A stretch of 41,103 bases of DNA from Paludibacterium yongneupense DSM 18731. GTDB taxonomy: Bacteria; Pseudomonadota; Gammaproteobacteria; Burkholderiales; Chromobacteriaceae. Under the pieces are notes generated by a model. It was not told where the DNA came from, made no database searches, and saw only the letters and a program-made list of their open reading frames with translations. A program made the translations under genes and the position numbers. This document shows positions 34,746 to 41,103 of this stretch, piece after piece. Every line of letters begins with the position of its first letter. Position 1 is the first letter of the stretch. The stretch lies in the NCBI RefSeq assembly GCF_000422925.1, contig NZ_AUGZ01000035.1:1-41103 (forward strand). Direction: 5' to 3'.

Positions 34746-35348
34746 TTACACGGCTTCTGCCCGCAAGGCCGCCTGTACGGCGGGCCGCGCCCCGACCCGC
34801 TTCACATAGGCCTGCAGCGCGGGTCAGCGGCCAATATCGATGGAGAAGAACGCGCACCAGCCCAACACGGTGAACAGGTAGGCATCGACCACACTGAAAG
34901 ACACGCCCGCCAGGTAGTCCTGCCGGGCCAGAGTGGCTTGCAGGAAGTCGAGCCGCTTGAACAGCTTTTCGCGGAAGAATGCCTTGGCGTCCTCGGGCAG
35001 CGCGGCATTAAACAACGGCGCGGAACCCGCGTGGATTTCGCTGGTGACGAAGTTCAGCCACTCTTGTAGGCGCACCCGCTCCCAAGTGCCTGCGGCGGGT
35101 ACCAGGCCGTTTTCCGGCTTGAGGTCGGCCAGGTACTGAACGATGACCGGGCCTTCGGTCAGGACCTGGCCATCGTCCAGCTCCAGCGCGGCGACATAGC
35201 CCTTGGGGTTGACGGTGCGGAAGTCGCGACCGTCGGCGGTCAGCTTGGTCTTGTTGTCCACCTTTACCAGCTCGAACGGCAATCCGAGTTCGCGCAGCAC
35301 GATGTGGGGCGACAACGAGCAGGTATAAGGGGCGTAATACAGTTTCAT
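34746..35348 (-). pseudogene. Glutathione S-transferase gene with an internal TGA
   Basis: From ATG 35348 the frame encodes a GST: the N-terminal thioredoxin fold has MKLYYAPYTCSLSPHIVLRE, VNPKGYVAALELDDG and LTEGPVIVQYLADL, and the helical C-terminal domain has DYLAGVSFSVVDAYLF. It stops at TGA 34824-34826 after 174 residues. Beyond the TGA the same frame continues PALQAYVKRVGARPAVQAAL to TAA at 34746-34748, exactly the missing GST tail. The family has Trp at that point (TGG to TGA), and the full length of ~200 fits. The truncated 174-residue protein lacks the last helix. It is divergent from a LysR gene. Confidence 0.8.
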
Positions 35349-35435
35349 GAAGACTCCGTGGAAAGTTGAAAGCCCGTCGCGCGGCATGCTGCCTGGCGTT
35401 ACATGGCACTGTGCTTGCAGGGAGTAATTCTGTAA

Positions 35436-35454
35436 AATTAATATCCAATTAATT
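35436..35454. promoter_or_regulatory. LysR-type binding site between gst and lysR genes
   Basis: AATTAAT-ATCCA-ATTAATT is a 7+7 inverted repeat containing a T-N11-A core (T35439 to A35451). It lies in the 132-bp gap between the divergent GST and LysR genes, as expected for a LysR-family operator. Confidence 0.65.
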
Positions 35455-35480
35455 ATGTATTAGACAGGCTACTAACAACC

Positions 35481-36371
35481 ATGATGAACCTCCTGCACTG
35501 GCGTCTGATGGTGGCCGTGGCGGATGCTGGCAACATCTCGCGCGCCGCCGAGCGCGTGGGCATCACCCAGTCGGGCGCTAGCCAGGCCATCGCGCAGTTG
35601 GAAGCCGCGCTGGGCTTCCAGCTGTTCGTCCGCGAGCGACGGAATGTCGCCGTGACTGCCTTGGGCGAAAAGGTCATCGAACACGCCCGCGTCATGCTGG
35701 CGCGGCTGGACGCGATCCGACTGCTGGCCGACGACAGCAGCGGACTCAATGGCGCACGCATCCGCCTGGCGAGCTTTCCGTCGGTGATTTCGACACTGCT
35801 GCCCGGCCTGCTGCGCGATTTCCAACGCCGTCATCCGGGCATCGAGCTGGTGGCGTTGGAAGGAACGGACGAGGAAGTGGAAGACTGGCTGGCCACAGAC
35901 ACCGTGGAGCTGGGCGTGGTGCTAAACCCGGCGCCGGGCCGCGCAGCGGCGGTGCTGGGGTGTGATGCCTGGGTCGCCGCGCTGCCCGCCAACCATCCGC
36001 TGGGACGCCGTGCCAGCGCGGGCGGCGTCACCCTGGAAGAACTGGCCACGCAGCCCTTCATCCTCGCCACGGGCGGCTGCGCCGTGAACGGACAAAGCCT
36101 GATGGAGCAAGCGGACCTGCACCTGTCGGATGTGCGAGTGACGGTACGCGATTGGGCCAGCGCCTGCGTGCTGGTGCGCGAAGGCATGGGTGTGGCGCTG
36201 GTGCCCGAATCGACCCTGCCTGACGATCAGCGCAGCTTGCGCGTGATGCCGCTGCTACCGGCGATCCACCGCAAGTTCGGCTTGGTCTGCTCGGAGGCAG
36301 GGAAGGCTTCGCGGCCAACACAGGCACTGCTAGAAGGACTGCACAAGGATGTCCTCGCCAGTAGCCGGTGA
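35481..36371 (+). CDS. LysR-family transcriptional regulator
   Basis: The predicted protein has 296 residues (or 295 from the second ATG). The N-terminal winged HTH is clear (ISRAAERVGITQSGASQAIA then QLEAALGFQLFVRERR). The C-terminal periplasmic-binding-like effector domain spans about residues 90-290 (IRLASFPSVISTLLPGLL, VREGMGVALVPESTL). It is divergent from the broken GST gene and probably regulates it. It appears intact although its likely target is not. The effector is unknown. Confidence 0.9.
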   Translation: MMNLLHWRLMVAVADAGNISRAAERVGITQSGASQAIAQLEAALGFQLFVRERRNVAVTALGEKVIEHARVMLARLDAIRLLADDSSGLNGARIRLASFPSVISTLLPGLLRDFQRRHPGIELVALEGTDEEVEDWLATDTVELGVVLNPAPGRAAAVLGCDAWVAALPANHPLGRRASAGGVTLEELATQPFILATGGCAVNGQSLMEQADLHLSDVRVTVRDWASACVLVREGMGVALVPESTLPDDQRSLRVMPLLPAIHRKFGLVCSEAGKASRPTQALLEGLHKDVLASSR

Positions 36372-36479
36372 CGGGACGCCGACTCCCAATCTCCATGACA
36401 CCATGCCACCCGCGCAGCGCCGCGGAGAGCGGCGGTCCCAGCCGCAGGCCGCCACGGCACCAGGGGCCGTCTGCAAACC

Positions 36480-36625
36480 ATTCCGCTCGCTCGAGCCCTA
36501 TCGCGGCTTCTATCCCGACGCTCCAGGCCATGGCCTCGGCCTTAGTGCGAAACGTGGCAACGGGAGATGACTTTTTGCCGGACGCGGGCGCGCCAGCCGT
36601 TTTGTCGTTTATCGGGTGCAGCCAT
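36480..36625 (-). pseudogene. Phage-type tyrosine integrase, N-terminal remnant with frameshift
   Basis: From ATG 36625 the frame reads MAAPDKRQNGWRARVRQK, a typical integrase N-terminus (arm-binding domain), then ends at an early stop. The next frame continues the expected sequence SSPVATFRTKAEAMAWSVGI up to about 36490, after which homology ends. This is a small frameshift plus loss of the rest of the gene. It lies beside tRNA-Leu and close to the gene's own repeat array, consistent with an old integrated element. No catalytic domain remains. Confidence 0.6.
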
Positions 36626-36629
36626 CGCC

Positions 36630-36658
36630 GGGACAAAACGGGGACAAATTTGGGACAA
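36630..36658. repeat. Three GGGACAA direct repeats at 11-bp spacing
   Basis: GGGACAA begins at 36630, 36641 and 36652, an exact 11-bp period (one helical turn). The array sits immediately upstream of the integrase start codon and 135 bp from the tRNA-Leu 3' end. This suits integrase arm-type sites or an autoregulatory operator. Confidence 0.75.
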
Positions 36659-36792
36659 CGGGTAGCGAAAACAGCGGCAAAACACGGGGACCGGCGGCAG
36701 GCGCCACAAGCGCGCTTCAACACGGATAATCGACAGGGACGGGGCTTGCCGGGGATATCTGCACTACGGAGAGGATTTGAACCAAACCAGGC

Positions 36793-36877
36793 TGGTGCGA
36801 GTGAAGGGACTCGAACCCCCACGCCTTTCGACAATAGAACCTAAATCTATCGCGTCTACCAATTTCGCCACACTCGC
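36793..36877 (-). tRNA. tRNA-Leu (anticodon UAG)
   Basis: The minus strand folds as a tRNA: acceptor GCGAGTG with CACTCGC plus A and encoded CCA, and anticodon arm ATAGA-TTTAGGT-TCTAT with anticodon TAG. A long variable arm fits a leucine (class II) tRNA, and the T arm contains GGTTCGAGTCC. Length is 85 nt including CCA. Its 3' end faces the integrase remnant. Confidence 0.95.
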
Positions 36878-37108
36878 ACGCCGTTCGTCCTCCGGGTCGG
36901 CACGGCCATGACTGGCAAGCGCGCCGACAAACGCGTACCATTGTGCGGTCACGCTTCCGAAGTGACGCAAGGATACCCGAAGGCGCCACCGCAGGCAAGA
37001 CGCCATCGCCGTCCTCTTGAAGAAACTATTTCTGATGCCATATGTCTATCGTGCATCAGTCATGAAACATCATCAACACGCACGTTTACACGCGCAGGAG
37101 AAACACAT

Positions 37109-37801
37109 ATGCAACCGAACCTTCAGACGGCTTACCGAACCACCTCCGTGGCCGATTCGCGCCACAAGGTTCTGCGCAACACCTATGCCCTGCTCGGCCT
37201 GTCCCTGATCCCCACGGTCATCGGCGCGCTGGTCGGCACCAATATGAACTTCACGCTGTTGCGGGCCAGCCCCATCATGGGCATGCTCGCCATCATGGCC
37301 GTTTTCTACGGCCTGGTGTTCGCTATCGAGAAAAACCGCTATTCCTCGCTCGGCATCTACCTGATGCTGGGCTTCACCTTCATGATGGGCCTGCTGCTCG
37401 GACCGCTGCTCCAGCTCGCGCTGCGCTTCAGCAACGGCGGCAGCCTGATAATGGTCGCCGGCGGCGCCACTGCGCTGGTCTTTCTGACGATGGCGTCCAT
37501 CGCCACCACCACCCGGCGCGACCTGTCCGGGCTCGGCAGCTTCCTCACCGTCGGCTGCGTGATCCTGATGGTCGCGGTCGTGGCCAACCTGTTTCTGCAA
37601 TTGCCGATGTTCCATCTGGTCATCGCAGCGGCCTTTGCCCTGTTCAGCTCGCTGATGATACTGTGGCAGGTCAAGGTCATCGTCGACGGTGGCGAAACCA
37701 GCTACATTTCGGCGGCCCTGTCGATCTACATCAGCATCTATAATCTGTTCACCAGCCTGCTGCAGCTGCTGCTGGCCTTTGGCGGCAACAACCGCAACTG
37801 A
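37109..37801 (+). CDS. Bax inhibitor-1 / YccA family membrane protein
   Basis: This 230-residue inner-membrane protein has seven predicted helices. It begins with a soluble stretch (MQPNLQTAYRTTSVADSRHK) then HKVLRNTYALLGLSLIPTVI, the family's typical opening. Later helices include IMGMLAIMAVFYGLVFAIE and ALSIYISIYNLFTSLLQLL. E. coli YccA relatives interact with the FtsH protease, and other family members are proton-linked calcium leak channels; which applies here is unknown. ATG 37109 has CAGGAG about 8 bases upstream. Confidence 0.88.
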   Translation: MQPNLQTAYRTTSVADSRHKVLRNTYALLGLSLIPTVIGALVGTNMNFTLLRASPIMGMLAIMAVFYGLVFAIEKNRYSSLGIYLMLGFTFMMGLLLGPLLQLALRFSNGGSLIMVAGGATALVFLTMASIATTTRRDLSGLGSFLTVGCVILMVAVVANLFLQLPMFHLVIAAAFALFSSLMILWQVKVIVDGGETSYISAALSIYISIYNLFTSLLQLLLAFGGNNRN

Positions 37802-37820
37802 TTGAACGGTGACTGACATG

Positions 37821-37852
37821 CAACGGCGGACCCTGGTTCGCCGTTGTTTTTT
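37821..37852 (+). terminator. Terminator after the BI-1 family gene
   Basis: CAACGGCG (37821-37828) pairs perfectly with CGCCGTTG (37839-37846), followed by TTTTTT. It starts 20 bp after the stop. Confidence 0.88.
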
Positions 37853-37953
37853 ATGTAAACCGCCGTCGGCCGCCGAATAACCGTCATTGCCTTTATTCAC
37901 AAAATACGCGTTATACGTATCGTATACTGCGACCTTTGCCCCCCACTCTGGCA

Positions 37954-38559
37954 ATGAAACGCACACTTCTCTTTCTGTTCGCCCTGCCCCTGTCTGGCGC
38001 ATGCGGCGCCGAGCCCGTGACCGCACCCGTCTTCCGCCCTGGCGACAACTGGGTGCTGCGCACACTGGATGGCTACAAGCAGGACAAGGAATTATCGCGC
38101 GAAGCGCTGACCGTGAAATCGATCAGGAACGGCCTGGTGATTTACGAGATCCGGTCAGGGGACACGATACGTCAGGGTGCGAGCAGCATCGACTACAACC
38201 CGGTCTCGGTCGACGCCCAGCACCATCTGCAGGTAAGGAAACACTGGCAATGGCCGCTTGAACCGGGAAAACGCTACGACTACCCGGTGGACGATGCCAA
38301 TATCACACGCGCTTCGGTCGAGGTCGGGCAGATGGAAAAAATCACCACTCCCGCCGGCCGTTTCGATGCCATCAAGGTCACGACCGAAGGCGGCTGGCGC
38401 AACAACAGCGGCCGGGGCGCCACCGGCCGCTGGGTCAAGACGGAATGGTATGCCCCGGCGGCAAAATGGGTGGTCAGATCGGAGTACCGCGACTACTCGT
38501 CCAAGGGTGACATCGCCAACTGGATCGTGACCGAAGCCGTGTCGGTCTCCGCCGACTGA
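37954..38559 (+). CDS. Exported hypothetical protein
   Basis: This 201-residue protein has a signal peptide (MKRTLLFLFALPLSGACG). The mature domain is beta-rich ([73 protein letters not shown]), a pattern seen in several periplasmic proteins of unknown function. The Cys at residue 17 could in principle be a lipidation site (SGAC), so a lipoprotein is possible. A TATACT box lies at 37923-37928. The last 67 bp overlap the 3' end of tilS on the other strand. Confidence 0.75.
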   Translation: MKRTLLFLFALPLSGACGAEPVTAPVFRPGDNWVLRTLDGYKQDKELSREALTVKSIRNGLVIYEIRSGDTIRQGASSIDYNPVSVDAQHHLQVRKHWQWPLEPGKRYDYPVDDANITRASVEVGQMEKITTPAGRFDAIKVTTEGGWRNNSGRGATGRWVKTEWYAPAAKWVVRSEYRDYSSKGDIANWIVTEAVSVSAD

Positions 38560-39887
38560 AACGCCGGCACGCCGGCCTCCGGAACCCATCGCGGCCAGAG
38601 CCCCTGGCCGCAGGCCAGTTCCCTATCCACGGCGATGCCGGGCACGGCCGCCAGTCGTCCGTCGGGCAAATACAGCAAGGGCCAGCGCGCGCGCAAATGA
38701 GGGGGAATGCCGGCCTCCTGCAGCAAGGTCTTGACCGGCTTGCCGCCAAACCCCTGGCGCAGACGCTCGCCCCCCCGCCGCGGACGCAATGCAAACCCCG
38801 CCGCCAGCAGCGCCGGAGGCAGGCCGTACTCTCGCTCTTCCCACTGCAGGCAGCCGTTCCAGCCCGTCACACGGCCATCATCCCCCCACGCCAGGACCTG
38901 TTCCTGCGGCAAGGGAGAGCCCCTGTCCACCCACAGGTAACCGCGGTAACGAATCAACCGACCGTGCGCCAGCTTCAAGCTCGGGTTGCGGTCAGCAACG
39001 GCCGTCAGCACCTGCTCGCGAAATGCCTCCAGCGACAGCGGCCCGGGTTCGCCCAGGCCCAGCCCACCCACCCAGCGCAACAGCACCTGCCGCTGCCGGG
39101 CCGGGCCACGTTGCGCAAGCATCGCACAATCGAGGCGGCCGTCGCACAGGCAAGCCGCCAGGTCGGATGCCGCCACTTCGTCCAGCACCTGTGCCGCGTC
39201 GGCCATCAAGGCGGCAGTACGCTGAAAATGTTGGCGATAATCGGGCACGCCGCGTTCCAGCCGGGGCAGTAGCGCATGCCGGAGCAGGTTCCGCCGCCAG
39301 CGAAGATCGTCATTGCTATCGTCGTCGACCCATTCGAGGCCTCGCCAGGCCGCGTAGCGTTCGACTTGCGCGCGCGTTGCCGAGAGCAAAGGCCGCCACA
39401 GGATCTTGTCGCCCAGCGCACGCATCGCCGGCATCGCCGCCAGCGCGCGCGGCCCGCCGCCGCGCAACAACTGCAACAGAACCGTTTCCGCCTGATCGTC
39501 AAGGTGATGGGCCAGGACAATCACGTCGGCCTGCGTCGCCCCGAGCGCAGCGTAGCGTTTATCGCGCGCCACCGCTTCCAGGCTCTGGCCGGGGCCGGCA
39601 TCGACCTCGACCCGCTCGATGCGCAGGGGCAGCCCGAGTGCGTCGCACTGGCGGCGGCAATGCGCGGCCCAAGCGTCGGCGCACGGATTCAGACCATGGT
39701 GTACATGACAGGCCGACAATGAAAAATGGCGCCGCTCTCGCGCGCGCCACAACAGGTCCAGCAGCACCATGGAATCGATGCCGCCGCTCAGGCCAAGCTC
39801 AAAAGCACATTGGCCGGACAATGCGGCCGGCCAATGTGCGATGAAGTCATCGAGCAGATCAGGCGGCCTGTTCCTTGAATCGTCCAT
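38493..39887 (-). CDS. tilS: tRNA(Ile)-lysidine synthase
   Basis: This 464-residue enzyme modifies C34 of the CAU-anticodon tRNA-Ile to lysidine so that it reads AUA; it is essential in most bacteria. The N-terminal PP-loop ATPase motif is SGGIDS (residues 34-39), followed by [14 protein letters not shown] and [20 protein letters not shown]. The C-terminal region has the TilS domain near [20 protein letters not shown]. Length is near E. coli TilS (432) with a modest extension. The start overlaps the accA 3' end by 29 bp, indicating coupling. Confidence 0.95.
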   Translation of the reverse strand: MDDSRNRPPDLLDDFIAHWPAALSGQCAFELGLSGGIDSMVLLDLLWRARERRHFSLSACHVHHGLNPCADAWAAHCRRQCDALGLPLRIERVEVDAGPGQSLEAVARDKRYAALGATQADVIVLAHHLDDQAETVLLQLLRGGGPRALAAMPAMRALGDKILWRPLLSATRAQVERYAAWRGLEWVDDDSNDDLRWRRNLLRHALLPRLERGVPDYRQHFQRTAALMADAAQVLDEVAASDLAACLCDGRLDCAMLAQRGPARQRQVLLRWVGGLGLGEPGPLSLEAFREQVLTAVADRNPSLKLAHGRLIRYRGYLWVDRGSPLPQEQVLAWGDDGRVTGWNGCLQWEEREYGLPPALLAAGFALRPRRGGERLRQGFGGKPVKTLLQEAGIPPHLRARWPLLYLPDGRLAAVPGIAVDRELACGQGLWPRWVPEAGVPAFQSAETDTASVTIQLAMSPLDE

Positions 39888-40824
39888 AACTCATCAAACG
39901 GTCGAAGCGGACTTTGAGGAAATCATCCACCGAACGACCGCCCAGTTCCTTCAGTTGTTCCTGCAAGGCGCGTTTCATCGTGCTCATCATCTGGGCGTGG
40001 TCACGGTGAGCGCCGCCCAGGGGCTCGCTGATGACGCGATCAACCAGACCCAGCGTCTTGAGCCGATGCGCGGTAATGCCGAGCGCCTCGGCCGCATCGG
40101 AGGCGCGTTCGGCCGTCTTCCACAGAATGGAAGCGCATCCCTCGGGCGAAATCACCGAATAGGTCGAGTATTGCAACATATTGATGTAGTCGCCGATGGC
40201 GATCGCCAGGGCTCCGCCGGAGCCGCCCTCACCGATCACGGTTGCAATGACCGGCACCCGCAACTTGGACATTTCATACAGATTGCGACCGATTGCCTCG
40301 CTCTGACCGCGCTCTTCGGCGTCGATGCCGGGATAGGCTCCAGGCGTATCGACGAACGTCATCACCGGAATGCCGAACTTTTCCGCCAGCTGCATCATGC
40401 GCAGAGCCTTGCGATAGCCTTCGGGGCGAGGCATGCCGAAATTGCGGAAAATCTTTTCCTTGGTGTCGCGGCCCTTCTGATGGCCGATGACCATGACCGA
40501 CTGGCCGTTGAATCGCGCAAGGCCGCCGACGATGGCTTGATCGTCCGCAAAATGTCTATCGCCGTGCAACTCTTCGAAATCGGTAAAGATAGCGCCGACG
40601 TAATCGAGGGTGTAGGGCCGTTGCGGATGGCGCGCGACTTGAGAGATCTGCCAGGGCGTCAGTTTGCCATAGAGGATTTTGGTCAGCTCCTGGCTTTTCT
40701 TCTGCAGACGGGAGATCTCTTCTGATATATCCAGAACCGAATCGTCCTGGACAAAGCGCAATTCTTCTATCTTGTTCTCGAGCTCGGCTATCGGTTGCTC
40801 AAAATCGAGAAAGGTGGGCTTCAT
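39859..40824 (-). CDS. accA: Acetyl-CoA carboxylase carboxyltransferase subunit alpha
   Basis: This 321-residue subunit, with AccD, transfers carboxyl groups from carboxybiotin to acetyl-CoA in the first step of fatty-acid synthesis. Landmarks are the N-terminal [76 protein letters not shown] and [15 protein letters not shown] (oxyanion-hole glycines), as in E. coli AccA (319). It lies upstream of tilS, an order conserved in many betaproteobacteria. Cytoplasmic. Confidence 0.97.
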   Translation of the reverse strand: MKPTFLDFEQPIAELENKIEELRFVQDDSVLDISEEISRLQKKSQELTKILYGKLTPWQISQVARHPQRPYTLDYVGAIFTDFEELHGDRHFADDQAIVGGLARFNGQSVMVIGHQKGRDTKEKIFRNFGMPRPEGYRKALRMMQLAEKFGIPVMTFVDTPGAYPGIDAEERGQSEAIGRNLYEMSKLRVPVIATVIGEGGSGGALAIAIGDYINMLQYSTYSVISPEGCASILWKTAERASDAAEALGITAHRLKTLGLVDRVISEPLGGAHRDHAQMMSTMKRALQEQLKELGGRSVDDFLKVRFDRLMSYGRFKEQAA

Positions 40825-40967
40825 TCTTTACATCATCCGATAGGGAGAATCGAAGAATGATACATGAGGGGCAAACCCGCCGTCACCCTCTGAGCCGGAC
40901 AAAATTCAAGAAATACGGCCCAGGCGCTTGAAATCGGAAAATCAAGCAAGAATTGTCATCTTCCCTC

Positions 40968-40996
40968 TTGCGCAAGCTGATACGGTATGTTTTAAT
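40968..40996 (+). promoter_or_regulatory. Promoter of the tRNA-Val gene
   Basis: TTGCGC (40968-40973), a 17-base spacer and TTTAAT (40991-40996) form a good sigma-70 promoter. It is followed by a C-rich discriminator-like stretch, with transcription expected near 41003, 25 bases before the tRNA. Confidence 0.6.
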
Positions 40997-41027
40997 TCGC
41001 CTCCTGCCAACAACGGCGGGCATTACA

Positions 41028-41103
41028 GGGCGTTTAGCTCAGTTGGTAGAGCGTCTGCCTTACAAGCAGAATGTCGGCGGTTCGACTCCGTCAACGCCCA
41101 CCA
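41028..41103 (+). tRNA. tRNA-Val (anticodon UAC)
   Basis: This is a complete 76-nt cloverleaf. The acceptor GGGCGTT pairs with AACGCCC, followed by A and encoded CCA at the window edge; the D arm is GCTCAGTTGGTAGAGC; the anticodon arm is TCTGC-CTTACAA-GCAGA with anticodon TAC; the T arm contains GGTTCGACTCC. More tRNA genes may follow outside the window. Confidence 0.96.

Noticed and set aside
34456-34857. Minus-strand open frame across the higA-like remnant
   Set aside because: It is antisense to the HigA-like sequence and shows no family features.
36766-36792. A second tRNA fragment next to tRNA-Leu (T-arm-like GGTTCAAATCC on the minus strand)
   Set aside because: The flanking bases do not form a 5-bp T stem and no acceptor, D or anticodon arm can be found.
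1-41103. CRISPR array
   Set aside because: No regularly spaced 25-40-bp repeats were seen; the only regular array is the three 7-bp GGGACAA repeats.

Overview
The window is GC-rich chromosomal DNA, apparently from a betaproteobacterium. The apaG/rpe/gph/trpE neighbourhood, the tilS-accA pair, a phasin, a Neisseria-type porin and a short H-NS-like protein suggest Neisseriales (Chromobacteriaceae-like). This placement is inference from gene content and was not tested by database search.

Layout. Positions 1-1034 hold two broken, nested copies of related IS3-family elements. Positions 1.2-7.9 kb are mostly housekeeping: a membrane protein, a small glucosaminidase, pepD, an Atm1-type ABC exporter and apaG (minus strand), then rpe and gph (plus strand). 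Positions 8.0-9.9 kb carry an H-NS-like protein, an orphan TetR regulator, a small unknown protein, and an orphan terminator that may mark a small RNA. Positions 9.9-17.0 kb are one compact plus-strand efflux operon: TetR regulator, HlyD-type adaptor, double-ATPase ABC protein, two ABC-2 permeases and a NodT-type outer-membrane lipoprotein. This is the CecR/YbhGFSR layout with its own outer-membrane channel. trpE follows.

Positions 18.6-26.9 kb are mixed: a methyltransferase, a GAF protein with a ruined GGDEF motif, a YqhD-like aldehyde reductase, a small secreted protein, a sulfate-binding protein, a DUF2325 protein translationally coupled to a half-length degenerate EAL-like protein, an HTH protein and a chemoreceptor. 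Positions 26.9-33 kb hold an 818-bp leader with an FNR-like box, a porin, a PEP-CTERM choice-of-anchor A protein, an exported phospholipase D-type nuclease, and a fusion of a PTS EIIC membrane domain to an apparently intact EAL phosphodiesterase domain. Three separate proteins in the window therefore carry c-di-GMP-type domains, two of them degenerate.

Positions 33-36.9 kb look like a decaying accessory patch: a 16-C homopolymer, a phasin, a HigA-like antitoxin gene with an internal TAA, a glutathione S-transferase gene with an internal TGA next to its divergent LysR regulator, and a frameshifted integrase start preceded by three GGGACAA repeats at 11-bp spacing, all beside tRNA-Leu(UAG). This fits an old integration at that tRNA. 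The window ends with a Bax-inhibitor-1 family protein, an exported unknown protein, tilS, accA and tRNA-Val(UAC).

The best candidates for something new are the EIIC-EAL fusion, the DUF2325/half-EAL pair and the orphan-terminator RNA. All calls come from reading the sequence; no alignments or database searches were run.
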